62,733 nt of DNA from SAR202 cluster bacterium. GTDB taxonomy: Bacteria; Chloroflexota; Dehalococcoidia; Lucifugimonadales; Australimonadaceae. The DNA is taken from NCBI GenBank assembly GCA_016872415.1, contig VGZX01000007.1:1-62733 (forward strand), read 5' to 3'. The notes beneath the pieces were generated by a model. That model saw only the letters and a list, made by a program, of their open reading frames with translations, was not told where the DNA came from and made no database searches. The position numbers and the translations under genes were made by a program. Every line of letters starts with the position of its first letter. Positions within the stretch are counted from its first letter, which is position 1. This document shows, in pieces, positions 1 through 8,718 of the stretch.

Positions 1-824
1 TCTTCGGCGACGATCAGTACGAGAACTTCAAGGAAGACATCATTCCTCCCTTCAACGTCTACTGCCAGGATGAGATCGAGGGGCGGCCATTCCGAGGCGC
101 CACGAATCTCTGGAGCGTGAACCCCGAGGAGCCGATCAAGTGGCCGGGCGCCGGGCGGATCGCACGGGAGATCGCGAACGAGCTGATCGAGCGGGACTTC
201 CCCATCGCCTACTCCTACAAGCAGCTCCACGCGCCACGCGGCCTCACGCACGCCTTCGCCAACGGGCTCGTGTACCTCGACTTCGACCACGACAACCCGT
301 GGACGTATCCCATCATCCCCATCGCCGTGAACTGCTACGGCAAGGCCGTCATCTCCAACCGCGGTGGCAGCGCGCAGCTGCAGGACACGCGGCCCGACTC
401 GGAGAAGGATGCCTACCTCGACCGCTTCGGCCCCGAAGGCCCCACGGCGCGCAGCTGCTTCCGCCTCGGCCAGCTGATCCGCGAGATCACCGACCAGCGG
501 CCGGAGCGCTTCGCCATCATCGCCTCCTCTGGCTGGTCGCACGCCTTCCTCACCGGCAAGCACCATTGGCTCTGGCCCGACCGCGATGCCGACCGCCGCC
601 TGTTCGAGCAGCTGAAGATCGGCGAGCAGCGCCAGTGGGCGAACCTGAGCAACGCGGAGATATTCGACCAGGGCGACCAGGAGTTCAAGAACTGGATCTG
701 CCTTGCCGGCGCCGTGGCCGACCGCAAGCCGGAGATCGTCGACTACCTCGAGACCTGGATCTTCAACTCGCAGAAGTGCTTCGCCCTCTTCCCCTCAACG
801 AAGGAAGGCGTCGCGGCCGGCTAA
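1..824 (+). CDS. LigB-type (class III) extradiol ring-cleavage dioxygenase, 5' end outside window
   Basis: The reading frame is open from base 3 and ends at TAA 822-824, so the N-terminus lies upstream of the window. The first visible residues, GDDQYENF, match the segment of LigB-family dioxygenases just after a metal-binding region. Further on are a SGWSHAFL motif (His in the active-site region of the family) and a C-terminal half typical of protocatechuate 4,5-dioxygenase-like beta subunits. The family uses Fe(II) to cleave catechol-type rings; the substrate here cannot be told. A GTG at 117 could be mistaken for a start, but the conserved frame runs through it. No clear operon partner follows on the same strand. 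Confidence 0.8.
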   Translation, partial: FGDDQYENFKEDIIPPFNVYCQDEIEGRPFRGATNLWSVNPEEPIKWPGAGRIAREIANELIERDFPIAYSYKQLHAPRGLTHAFANGLVYLDFDHDNPWTYPIIPIAVNCYGKAVISNRGGSAQLQDTRPDSEKDAYLDRFGPEGPTARSCFRLGQLIREITDQRPERFAIIASSGWSHAFLTGKHHWLWPDRDADRRLFEQLKIGEQRQWANLSNAEIFDQGDQEFKNWICLAGAVADRKPEIVDYLETWIFNSQKCFALFPSTKEGVAAG

Positions 825-892
825 CGGCCAGGCCCAATCGACAACCCACGGCTCGTGCTCGGCGGCGCGAGCATACCTCCCTCACCAGGACT

Positions 893-1156
893 TCAGCTCA
901 AGCCACTGAACACCGGCTTCACCTCCGCATGGCCGATGCGCGTCACCGGCGCGAGCAGCTTTTCCAGCTGGTACACCGTCTCCGCCTCGGCCACCATGAA
1001 CACCGTGTGCGCCGGGGAATCCACCCAGATGCCCACCCAGCGCACGCCAAGGCCCTTGGCCGATTCGATCATCTCGCCATAGCTGGCCCGCATCAGCTCC
1101 GGGTTGCGCGCCGGGCATTGATCGATGGTGTGGACGTGCGTGATATGAAAGAGCAA
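893..1156 (-). CDS. small DUF3303-like protein, TTG start
   Basis: An 87-residue protein beginning LFHITHVHTIDQCPARNP. I place the start at a TTG (1156) because an AGGAGG lies 6 nt upstream on the minus strand; the longer frame upstream has arginine-rich, non-protein-like sequence. Features are an N-terminal beta strand with HITHVH, a GVRWVGIWVDSPAHTVF core and an acidic helix, resembling small ferredoxin-like-fold proteins of the DUF3303/DUF4242 type. The function is unknown. It is encoded convergently to the dioxygenase. Confidence 0.6.
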   Translation of the reverse strand: MLFHITHVHTIDQCPARNPELMRASYGEMIESAKGLGVRWVGIWVDSPAHTVFMVAEAETVYQLEKLLAPVTRIGHAEVKPVFSGLS

Positions 1157-1289
1157 GGTCTGCCTCCTGCCGAGCGAATTCGAGAAGCGCACCATACCCC
1201 AAGCGCCCGCCCTCGTCCTCCCGGAACTTGCTGGCCGCGGCGGGCGACATACCGATTCGAAGCCGACTTCGGCACCCAGCCGCAAGCCG

Positions 1290-1790
1290 GTGGGCCGGCG
1301 GCGCGCCGAGCGGCTCAAGGCCCCGCTGGACCTGCTGGCGACGTCGTCGCTGGTCATCCCAGCCGTCCTCGCCGGCCTTGCCTACCTGCTCCTCTACCTC
1401 GCGCTCAATGGACTGCCGCTCTACGGAACGCTGCTGGGGGTGACGTTGGCGTTCACCTACCGCGTCGCCATTCCCTATCGCCTCGCCAACGCGGCGCTCC
1501 TCCAGATCGGACGGGACATGGAGGGGGCCTCGGCGACGAGCGGCGCATCGCCGACCACCACCATGCTGCGCGTGACGGCGCCCATGATGGCACCGGCGGC
1601 GCTCGTCGCGTGGAGCGTCTTCTTTTTCCTGGCGGTGCGCGAGACGTCGCTCATGCGCATTCTCGGGTTCAACGGTCCCACGCTCGCCTCGTTCGACCGA
1701 AACGCGCCCACGGCCGTGCTCTCCATCCTCCTCGTGCTCGGCATCATCGCCCTGCTGCGTGGAGCGGCACTCCGCCTCATACGGCGGTGA
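1290..1790 (+). pseudogene. remnant of ABC transporter permease (C-terminal half)
   Basis: This frame encodes at least three hydrophobic helices (roughly residues 15-40, 95-120 and 145-160) around a segment resembling the binding-protein-dependent permease EAA loop (LLQIGRDMEGASATSGASPTTT, then RVTAPMM). That matches the last third of an iron/thiamine-type ABC permease. A usual permease domain has five to six helices, and the upstream sequence in this frame is not membrane-like, so the 5' part is missing. No ATPase or binding protein gene lies beside it. The GTG at 1290 is only the first possible start. A decayed fragment is the simplest reading; a short functional membrane protein is not excluded. 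Confidence 0.5.
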
Positions 1791-1960
1791 GTCGCATGGC
1801 CGCCGGCGACGCGTGAGTGGGGCGGACCATCGCCCGGCGGGCGGCGTCGCGGCCCGATCCCCCATGAGCCGATGTCCAATGCCTCCCATGACCCATGCCG
1901 TCATGACGATGATTATTCGACCCTGATGCCGTAATCTGTCGCCGCGACAAGGAGGGCGAT

Positions 1961-2761
1961 ATGCGCTTCGACGGTAAGGTGATCGTCGTGACCGGGGGTG
2001 CCCAGGGCATCGGCATGGCAACCGTGCGCCGCTTCGGCGCCGACGGCGGGCGCGTCGTGATCGCCGACATCGCCGCCGACGTCGGCGAGTCGGTCGCGCA
2101 CGAGGTGGAGCGCGCCGGCGGGCACGCCACGTTCATCAAGACCGACGTCACCCGCTCGGACCAGGTGCGCGACCTCTTCGACGCGGCCGCCTCTCGTTGG
2201 GGGCGGGTTGACGTGCTCGTCAATAACGCCGCGAACACGAATGCGAAGGCGTTGATCGACACCGACGACGAGGCTTGGGAGTGGCAGCAGAACGTTGGGC
2301 TCAAGAGCGTTTTCCTCTGCATCCGCCACGGGCTTCCGCACCTCTTGAAGTCGGCGCCGGGCGCCAACATTGTCAACCTCTCGTCCGTCAACGCCATCGT
2401 CGGCATCGCGCAGGATGCCTACAGCGCCGCCCGCGCCGGCGTGCTCTCGCTCACGCGCACCGTCGCCATCCGCTATGGGCCCCAGGGCCTGCGCTGCAAC
2501 TCCGTCACGCCAGGCACCATTCGCACGGGCATCGGCCAGCCGGGCGGCAGGGTGCCCGAAGACCGCCGCCCGCCCGTCAGCACGCTCTACCCGCTGCGCC
2601 GCATCGGCGAGCCGGAGGAGGTTGCGAACGTGATTGCTTTTCTCGCGTCCGACGAAGCCTCGTTCGTCACCGGCGCCAACGTCGTGGTCGATGGCGGACT
2701 CACCGCCGGCACCGACCTATTCGTCCGCATCGCTGGCGGCGCGCGCATCAGCGACGCCTAG
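1961..2761 (+). CDS. SDR family oxidoreductase with Arg in place of catalytic Lys
   Basis: A classical short-chain dehydrogenase/reductase of 266 residues. The nucleotide-binding TGGAQGIG is at 11-18, NNAA at 88-91, the catalytic Ser at 141/142 and the Tyr at 154. The usual YxxxK reads Y154-S-A-A-R158, so the lysine that lowers the Tyr pKa is an arginine. The C-terminal FLASDEASFVTGANVVVDGG is typical of the family. A strong AGGAGG 6 nt before ATG fixes the start. It lies 8 nt upstream of the dimethylformamidase-like gene, so the two are likely co-transcribed. The substrate is unknown. Confidence 0.9.
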   Translation: MRFDGKVIVVTGGAQGIGMATVRRFGADGGRVVIADIAADVGESVAHEVERAGGHATFIKTDVTRSDQVRDLFDAAASRWGRVDVLVNNAANTNAKALIDTDDEAWEWQQNVGLKSVFLCIRHGLPHLLKSAPGANIVNLSSVNAIVGIAQDAYSAARAGVLSLTRTVAIRYGPQGLRCNSVTPGTIRTGIGQPGGRVPEDRRPPVSTLYPLRRIGEPEEVANVIAFLASDEASFVTGANVVVDGGLTAGTDLFVRIAGGARISDA

Positions 2762-2769
2762 GAGGCCGC

Positions 2770-4350
2770 ATGCTCATCGGCTATGTCTCGGACGAGCGTT
2801 ACCTCGCCCTGCCGGATGCCCAGGTCGAGATCGAGGGCGCCCATCTCGCGATCGAGGTGCGGTCTCGCGCGAGTGGCGCCGTTCACGCCGACCTGTCACC
2901 CGGCACCTACACCGTCACGCTCGCGAAGGCCGGTCACGGCTCGAAGCGCGTCGTCGCGACGCTTGGTGACGGCCGCATCCACCACTTCCGCCTGCTGCCC
3001 GACACGCTGCTCGGCTACGCGTGGCCGCGCGCTGTCCGCGCCGGCGAGCGGTCCGAATACCGGGTCCACTCGCCGGAGGCGTACAAGATGGAGCTGTGGC
3101 GCTACGGCCGCGAGAAGCGCTTGGTGCGCCCCATCTCCTGGCTCGACGAGCACGGCCCGCGAGCCACCGTCCAGGTCACCCCGGACGGCGACTACACGCG
3201 GACCGGGGTCCGCTGGAATGAGATTGGCTATCGGGCCGCCGCCAGCAACCAGTGGGTCACCGCGCCCGACCACTCCGGCCTCTACTACTTCCACGCGAAG
3301 GGCGCCTCGGGCGCGTTCTTCTCGTTCCCATGGATCGTCGCGCCCGCCAGGCCGTCGGCTTCCATCGCCGTCGTGCTGTCCGACTTCAACTGGACGGCCT
3401 ACAACAACTTCGGCGGGCGCAGCAACTACATCCACCCGGAGGGCCTGCCGCCCACGCCAACCATCCACGCGCGCGGCGAGCTGCGCCGGTATAACGACCC
3501 GGAGTTCAGCGCCTACGAGGTGGAGGAATATCCGCCACTCTCGATGGACCGCCCCGAGCCGATCAACTTCTCGCCCGAGCACGAGCGCCCGACCGACCCC
3601 ATTGAGGGTCGCGCGGCGAACCATGTCGCCCCGGCGGAGTGGCGGTTGCTGGCGTGGATGGAGCGCGAAGGCCTTGCCTACGACGTATACTCCGAGAGCC
3701 AGCTCCACGCCGGCCAGCTCGACCTCGCCGCCTACAGGCTGCTCGTCCTCGGGCCGCACCCCGAATACTGGTCGGACCGCATGTACCGCCAAGTTAAGGC
3801 GTGGGTGCATGACCGAGGAGGACGCCTGGCGTACCTGGGGGGCAATGGGATCAATTGCGCCATCGAGATCTTGAACGAGAGCACCATCCGCGTGCTGAAC
3901 GGCGACGCGCGCGCGATGCGCCAGGGCGGCTTCGAGAGCCGTTTCCACTATCGTGTCGAGCCGGAGGCGGCATTGCTCGGCGTCGCCTATACGGAGGCGG
4001 GCGTGATGACCGCCGCGCCGTACGAGGTGCGGGACGCCACGCATTGGGTCTTCGAAGGCACCGCGCTTGCCGACGGCGACCGCTTCGGCCAGCGCAGCCA
4101 GCACATGCGTATTCCCGGCGGCGCCTCCGGCCACGAGACCGACAAGATCACGGCTAGCTCGCCACGGAACATCCAGTTGCTCGCCAAGGGCCTCAACCCG
4201 GACGATGGCGGCGCCGAGATGGTGACCTACGAGACGCCGAGCGGCAGCGCCGTGTTCTCCACCGGCAGCATCTGCTGGGTGTCGTCGCTGCTGGTCGACG
4301 AGAACGTATCGAGGATCACGGCCAACGTGCTGAGGCGGTTCAGCCGGTAG
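2770..4350 (+). CDS. N,N-dimethylformamidase large (beta) subunit-like protein
   Basis: A 526-residue protein. The first ~90 residues are a beta-rich carboxypeptidase-regulatory-like segment (DLSPGTYTVTLAKAGHG). The remainder matches the C-terminal domain family of dimethylformamidase large subunits: SDFNWTAYNNFGGRSNY at about 205-221, a glutamine-amidotransferase-like fold around LLVLGPHPEYWS (about 325) and a GGRLAYLGGNGI turn. In true DMFase this subunit binds mononuclear iron through Tyr/Glu residues and works with a small subunit, which is not seen here. GGAGG precedes the ATG by 5 nt. Amide or nitrile hydrolysis is an inference; many catabolic homologues are uncharacterised. Confidence 0.75.
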   Translation: MLIGYVSDERYLALPDAQVEIEGAHLAIEVRSRASGAVHADLSPGTYTVTLAKAGHGSKRVVATLGDGRIHHFRLLPDTLLGYAWPRAVRAGERSEYRVHSPEAYKMELWRYGREKRLVRPISWLDEHGPRATVQVTPDGDYTRTGVRWNEIGYRAAASNQWVTAPDHSGLYYFHAKGASGAFFSFPWIVAPARPSASIAVVLSDFNWTAYNNFGGRSNYIHPEGLPPTPTIHARGELRRYNDPEFSAYEVEEYPPLSMDRPEPINFSPEHERPTDPIEGRAANHVAPAEWRLLAWMEREGLAYDVYSESQLHAGQLDLAAYRLLVLGPHPEYWSDRMYRQVKAWVHDRGGRLAYLGGNGINCAIEILNESTIRVLNGDARAMRQGGFESRFHYRVEPEAALLGVAYTEAGVMTAAPYEVRDATHWVFEGTALADGDRFGQRSQHMRIPGGASGHETDKITASSPRNIQLLAKGLNPDDGGAEMVTYETPSGSAVFSTGSICWVSSLLVDENVSRITANVLRRFSR

Positions 4351-4357
4351 TCGTGCG

Positions 4358-5455
4358 CTAGTGGTGCCGGCCCCGCGCGGCCACCGGCCACACGTCCACC
4401 ACGACGCCATCGCGCACGACGACGTATTCGTCCCAGCGGTTCATCGTCACGTCCTGCTGGTGCGTCAGCAGGGTATAACGCTCGCCGGGGCGCAGCGGCG
4501 TCCGGCCGTCCGACTCCAGCACCGTGCCCCGGTGCGTTAGCGCCCGCACGCGCACGCCGGGCATTCCCTCCACCGAGGGCGTGCCATTCGGCGCGCCAAT
4601 CGCCTCGACCGTCACATCGCCGATGGCGAGCCCCGGCTCCGGCACGCTCACGATGGTGCCCAGCACGCGCCCCGCGATGCGGAACTCCGTCATGTAGTCG
4701 TATCCCATCTCCATGAACACGTACGTGCCGCCTTCGACTTCGGTGACGCCGGGAGTATCGGCCGCCACGTCGTATGTCCACGTCTCGCCGGTGGAAACGA
4801 TCTCCACCGGCACTCCTGCTTGCTCGATGGCCGTCTTCACCTCCATCACTCGGGCGAAGTACCCTCCGCCAACCTTATAGCGCTCCTCTCGGGAGGGAAA
4901 CCCCGAGATCGTCTGGTGGCTCATGATGCCGCGAAACCGCAGGCCGGCCGTTTCCGCGATGAGCTTCGCCAGCGGCGGTGCTTGCTCCACCGCCCGAATG
5001 CCGGCGCGCCGCATCGATGTGTTGACCTCGATCACCGCCCCCAACGTCACGCCGGCGTCGCGGGCGGCGTCGCCCAACAGCCGCACATGCTCCGGCGCGT
5101 CCACCGCCGCGATCACCTCCGCTCGCGCGGCCAGCGCGGCCAGCCGGCGCGCCTTGGCGGGGCTGGCGATTTGATTGGCGACCAACACGCTCCGCACGCC
5201 GCCGTTCACCATCGCCTCCGCCTCCGATACCTTGGCCGCGCACACGCCCCCCACCGTGTTGCCCGCGCGCATCTGCAACGCGGCGATCACCGGCGACTTA
5301 TGGTTCTTGGCATGCGGCCGCAGCTGCACGCCCGTGCCTTCGTACCGCCTCGCGATCACGCCGATATTGTGCGTCAGCGCGTCGAGATCGACGATCAAGC
5401 AGGGTGTGTCGAGCTCGGACACCGGAGTGCCGGGCAACGGTTGGCGGTGCGTCAT
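4358..5455 (-). CDS. D-threonine aldolase / DSD1-family PLP enzyme
   Basis: A 365-residue fold-type III (alanine-racemase-like) PLP enzyme. LDTPCLIVDLDAL (15-27) is the usual N-terminal signature, and RPHAKNHK places the expected Schiff-base lysine at K50. A C-terminal THQQD region sits where metal-dependent D-threonine aldolases and D-serine dehydratases have their His-x-Cys/Asp metal site. The family splits or dehydrates D-beta-hydroxy amino acids. It is the third gene of a minus-strand operon behind an N-acyl-D-amino-acid deacylase and a divergent paralogue (9-nt gap), which supports a role in D-amino-acid catabolism. Confidence 0.85.
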   Translation of the reverse strand: MTHRQPLPGTPVSELDTPCLIVDLDALTHNIGVIARRYEGTGVQLRPHAKNHKSPVIAALQMRAGNTVGGVCAAKVSEAEAMVNGGVRSVLVANQIASPAKARRLAALAARAEVIAAVDAPEHVRLLGDAARDAGVTLGAVIEVNTSMRRAGIRAVEQAPPLAKLIAETAGLRFRGIMSHQTISGFPSREERYKVGGGYFARVMEVKTAIEQAGVPVEIVSTGETWTYDVAADTPGVTEVEGGTYVFMEMGYDYMTEFRIAGRVLGTIVSVPEPGLAIGDVTVEAIGAPNGTPSVEGMPGVRVRALTHRGTVLESDGRTPLRPGERYTLLTHQQDVTMNRWDEYVVVRDGVVVDVWPVAARGRHH

Positions 5456-5464
5456 GCGTCCTCC

Positions 5465-6583
5465 CTAGTCATACCGTCCGCGCGCGGCCACGTCCCATAT
5501 CGCCTCGACGGTCTCGCCCCGAACGCCGTGAACGATGTCATGCAAGCCGAAGGCGCCCGCAGCGTCGGCCGGCACCAGCCACAGCAGATCGCCGATCGCC
5601 AGGTCGAGCGGCGACCCGTCACGCGTGTCGACGAACCCATGCTCTGCGCTCAACCCCGCGATCGTCAGGTCGGGGCGCCCGTCAACCGAAGGCAGCCCCA
5701 GGTCGCGGGAGATGGCCTTCTGGCCGCAGTCCACGATCGCGCGCGACGGCTCCGGCCTGCTCGTCACCATCGTCAGCATGCGGGCCGCCGGTCGCCAGCC
5801 GACGCCGTCCATGCGCGGGAGGTGATTGCCGTCGGCCAGCGCATACGAGGCCGACCGTATTTCCGTCAGGCCCGGCATTGCCGCCAGCGCGGCGAACGAC
5901 GCCACCACGTCGCCGATGGAGCAGATGCCGACGCGCAGCCCGGCACGCTCGCAGTCCGCCCGAGCGGAAGTCAGCGTCGCGGCGCTCCCGATCTCGCGGT
6001 CGCGAACGGCGTCCGTCGAATCGCCCGCCGACACCGGCCCCAACGAGGTCATGAGCCCCGCGAACCGCAACGCCGGCGCGCGGTCGATATGCCGAGCCAG
6101 CCCCATGACACGATCCGGCGCGGCCCCCGGCTCACCCGCGTCGGTGCGGATATCGACCGCGACCGGCAGCCGGACACCCGCGACCTCGGCGGCGCGGCCA
6201 AGCGCGTCCACATTGGCGGCGTCATCCACTGGCACGACGACGTCGGCGTGACGCGTCAACGCGCAGAGCCGCGCGATTTTGCCGGGCGTCACCACGGGCA
6301 TCGTCAACAGCAGATCACCAATGCCGCTCGCCGCGAATGTTTCCGCCTCGCCGAGGCTCACCACCGACACGCCGCCGGCCGCGCCCTTCATGCCCAACTG
6401 GAGCCACGCGAGCGCCGGGGTCTTATGGGCGTGAGCGTTCGGCCGCAGCCGGATGCCGGATGCCTCGATGGCGGCGTGTATCCGACGCGCGTTTCGCTCG
6501 AACGTGTCGAGATCGACAACCAGCGCGGGCGTGTCGAGGCGGTCGACGGACGCTCCTGGCGCGACACTGAGTGGACGCTGCAA
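5465..6583 (-). CDS. D-threonine-aldolase-like paralogue lacking PLP lysine
   Basis: A 372-residue homologue of the neighbouring aldolase, recognisable from LDTPALVVDLDTFERN (16-31) and a shared C-terminal AIWDVAARGRYD tail. The PLP site differs: RPHAKNHK of the neighbour is RPNAHAHK here, so the expected Schiff-base lysine is His51. The C-terminal metal segment THQQD is replaced by PADAAG. Both changes suggest loss of the standard chemistry. The frame is intact and set tightly between deacylase (12 nt) and aldolase (9 nt), so it is probably expressed. It may be a non-catalytic partner or an enzyme with a different mechanism. Confidence 0.8.
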   Translation of the reverse strand: MQRPLSVAPGASVDRLDTPALVVDLDTFERNARRIHAAIEASGIRLRPNAHAHKTPALAWLQLGMKGAAGGVSVVSLGEAETFAASGIGDLLLTMPVVTPGKIARLCALTRHADVVVPVDDAANVDALGRAAEVAGVRLPVAVDIRTDAGEPGAAPDRVMGLARHIDRAPALRFAGLMTSLGPVSAGDSTDAVRDREIGSAATLTSARADCERAGLRVGICSIGDVVASFAALAAMPGLTEIRSASYALADGNHLPRMDGVGWRPAARMLTMVTSRPEPSRAIVDCGQKAISRDLGLPSVDGRPDLTIAGLSAEHGFVDTRDGSPLDLAIGDLLWLVPADAAGAFGLHDIVHGVRGETVEAIWDVAARGRYD

Positions 6584-6595
6584 CGAAACCTCTCC

Positions 6596-8158
6596 CTAGG
6601 CGGACCGAGATTGGCGCGTCACGATCCGTCCGGGCAGCTTGCCGGTCGGCCGGCCATCCTCAATGACGGTTTCGCCATTCACCAGCACGCGCCGTATTCC
6701 CACCGGCTCCAGTAGCGGCTCGTCCCAGGTGGAGCGGTCGGCGACCGTCGCCTCGTCGAACAGCACGATATCGGCGCCGTAACCGGGCTTCAGCATCCCG
6801 CGACGGTCTAAATGGAAACGCTCGGCGGGCATGCCCGTCATCTTATGAACCGCCTGCTCCAGCGACAGCAGCTTACGCTCGCGGACCACCATCCGCAGCA
6901 CGCGGGCATGGCACCCCAGCGCGCGCGGATGAGGGTGCGGGCCATGGTAGATGCCGTCGCTCGCCACCATCATCAGTGGATGCCGCGCCGTCAGTTCCAC
7001 CATGCGGTCGTGCACTTCCGGCCCACCAGGCCGATGGTTGATCGTGAGGACGTACGGCTCCTCCTCCTCGAACATCCGCACGGCGAAATCGCCAAGCATC
7101 TCGCCTTCGGCGGCCGCCGCCTCGTCGAGTGTCATGCCGATGTAGCGGCCGGTGCGGTTCGCCGCGATGACTTGCCTGGTGCCGCTCGCCACGCTGGTGG
7201 AAAGCGCCTGTTGCATCGCGTCGCGGATCTGCCGGCGCTGCACTGGGTCCTCCAGGCGCGCGCGCAGCGCACGCTGGCCGCCCTGCTGCGCCCATGTCGG
7301 CAGCGCGAACTGCAAGTGCGTGGAACCCGCCGGATAGAGATAGGACTCGAAGCTGAGGTCGCAAATCGCGGGCGCCGCGTCGAGCAGCGGCTCGGTCACC
7401 TCGTTCACGTATTCGTGCGCGATATGCACCGGCGTGCCCGACCGCCGGCCGATCTCCAGCGTCTCGCGCCACGCGCCCTCGCGCCCCAGGATGTTGTTGC
7501 GGATGTGCGCGTTATAGACGGCGCCGCGCCCGCCCGCCACCTTCGCCAGCGCCACCAGCTCGCGCAGGTCGGCGAACGCGCTGGGTTGATAGTCCAAGCC
7601 AAGGCTGATGGCGACGGCACCGGCATCCAGCCACGCCTCCAGCATGCCCTTCATCGCCTCCAGCTCGCCCTCCGTGGCCGCCCTGCCCGCCCAGCCCATC
7701 GCTCCCAGGCGGATGGCGCAATGCGGCGCTTGCGGAGCGATGTTGACGGGTGTGTTGCCGGGGAACACCGACAGGTACGAGTCGATCGTGCGCCAATGCG
7801 GCACGATTGGCGCGTGCCCCACCGCGAACAGCGTCGTCTGCCAGAGCTCGTGGGCCAGTTCGGGCGGCAGTGGGGCCCAGCCAAACCCATCGGGCGAAGT
7901 GAAGTGCGTCGTCACGCCTTGCAACACGCTGCCGAACCGATAGCCGTGCCCCAGCAGCGCGATCTCCGAGTGGACATGCGTGTCGACGAACCCCGGCGCC
8001 ACGATGAGGCCGCTCGCATCGAGCCTGGCCCGCGCGTCCGCATCCGGCAGCGACCCAATCGCCTCGACGCGGCCATCGCGAATGCCGACATCGGCGCGCC
8101 GGCGCGGCGCACCCGTGCCGTCGACAACCGTGCCGCCAAGGATGACCGTGTCGAACAT
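6596..8158 (-). CDS. N-acyl-D-amino-acid deacylase (amidohydrolase family 3)
   Basis: A 520-residue amidohydrolase. The N-terminal beta domain (VILGGTVVDGTGAPRRRADV) is followed by the metal-binding APGFVDTHVHSE (His59, His61 region), an IAHEYV segment, and ASDG near 415 with the catalytic Asp. The C-terminal LKPGYGADIVLFD closes the beta domain. D-aminoacylases of this family remove N-acyl groups from D-amino acids or open related rings. It is the first gene of an operon with two D-threonine-aldolase-like proteins, giving a plausible route from N-acyl-D-amino acids to free D-amino acids and then to cleavage. A TATAAT promoter lies 30 nt upstream. Confidence 0.88.
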   Translation of the reverse strand: MFDTVILGGTVVDGTGAPRRRADVGIRDGRVEAIGSLPDADARARLDASGLIVAPGFVDTHVHSEIALLGHGYRFGSVLQGVTTHFTSPDGFGWAPLPPELAHELWQTTLFAVGHAPIVPHWRTIDSYLSVFPGNTPVNIAPQAPHCAIRLGAMGWAGRAATEGELEAMKGMLEAWLDAGAVAISLGLDYQPSAFADLRELVALAKVAGGRGAVYNAHIRNNILGREGAWRETLEIGRRSGTPVHIAHEYVNEVTEPLLDAAPAICDLSFESYLYPAGSTHLQFALPTWAQQGGQRALRARLEDPVQRRQIRDAMQQALSTSVASGTRQVIAANRTGRYIGMTLDEAAAAEGEMLGDFAVRMFEEEEPYVLTINHRPGGPEVHDRMVELTARHPLMMVASDGIYHGPHPHPRALGCHARVLRMVVRERKLLSLEQAVHKMTGMPAERFHLDRRGMLKPGYGADIVLFDEATVADRSTWDEPLLEPVGIRRVLVNGETVIEDGRPTGKLPGRIVTRQSRSA

Positions 8159-8187
8159 CGTAGCCTCGATGCCCGCGGAATGCGCCG

Positions 8188-8215
8188 ATTATATATTGCG
8201 AAGGCCGTTCGCCAA
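8188..8215 (-). promoter_or_regulatory. promoter of the D-amino-acid operon
   Basis: On the minus strand TTGGCG (8215-8210) is separated by 16 nt from a perfect TATAAT (8193-8188). The expected transcription start near 8181 leaves a leader of about 22 nt before the deacylase ATG at 8158. This stretch is unusually AT-rich for the region. Confidence 0.6.
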
Positions 8216-8238
8216 CCCGCCCGCCGGCGAGCGCGGCT

Positions 8239-8718
8239 TCACGAGACGATGCGCGTCATCCTGCGCGACCGCGTGGAAAACCCGAGCCGCTCATAGAACC
8301 GCAGCGCGTTCTCATTCGCCTCGATGACCGTCAGGTCGATCGAGGTCGCGCCGCGCTCCCTTGCCCACGCCTCCGTCGCGTCGATGAGCAAGCGCCCCAC
8401 CCCTCGGCGGCGCGCCGCCGAGTCCACCGTCAGGTCCTGCACCTCCACGTAGCGGCGTGCGTGGAACCAGGGCGTGCTTGGCACATCGTGATGGATCGCC
8501 AGCAGCAGGCCGACGATGCGGCCCGCCAGTTCCGCCACCAGGTAGCGGACGTTGGGGTCGGCCAGCTGCCGGGCGACGTAATCGCGCGAGCGGATCGGCC
8601 CGGTCACCGGCGGAAACAGCTGGGGCAGCCACTCGTGATTCAGCCGGTCCGTCTCGGTGTAGAGGCTGGTCATCGCCTCGTAATCGTCGAGTGTTGCAGC
8701 GCGCACAACAAGATCCAC
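8239..8718 (-). CDS. GNAT family N-acetyltransferase
   Basis: A 159-residue acetyltransferase. VQDLTVDSAARRRGVGRLLI is the beta4/acetyl-CoA pyrophosphate loop (R/Q-x-x-G-x-G/A form), and ANENALRFYERLGF is the C-terminal motif B. I take the GTG at 8718 (reading VDLVVRAATLDDYEAM) because a GAGGGGGG lies just upstream and this matches the usual GNAT N-terminus; the longer upstream frame is arginine-rich and not conserved-looking. Substrate unknown. The gene stands alone upstream of the deacylase promoter. Confidence 0.82.
   Translation of the reverse strand: MDLVVRAATLDDYEAMTSLYTETDRLNHEWLPQLFPPVTGPIRSRDYVARQLADPNVRYLVAELAGRIVGLLLAIHHDVPSTPWFHARRYVEVQDLTVDSAARRRGVGRLLIDATEAWARERGATSIDLTVIEANENALRFYERLGFSTRSRRMTRIVS

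Noticed and set aside
4820..6715. 631-residue plus-strand open frame opposite the aldolase genes
   Set aside because: Arginine/histidine-rich sequence with no motifs, antisense to three clearly conserved genes; a typical shadow in high-GC DNA. The same holds for frames at 2896-4410 (minus), 140-1816 and 6812-8296.
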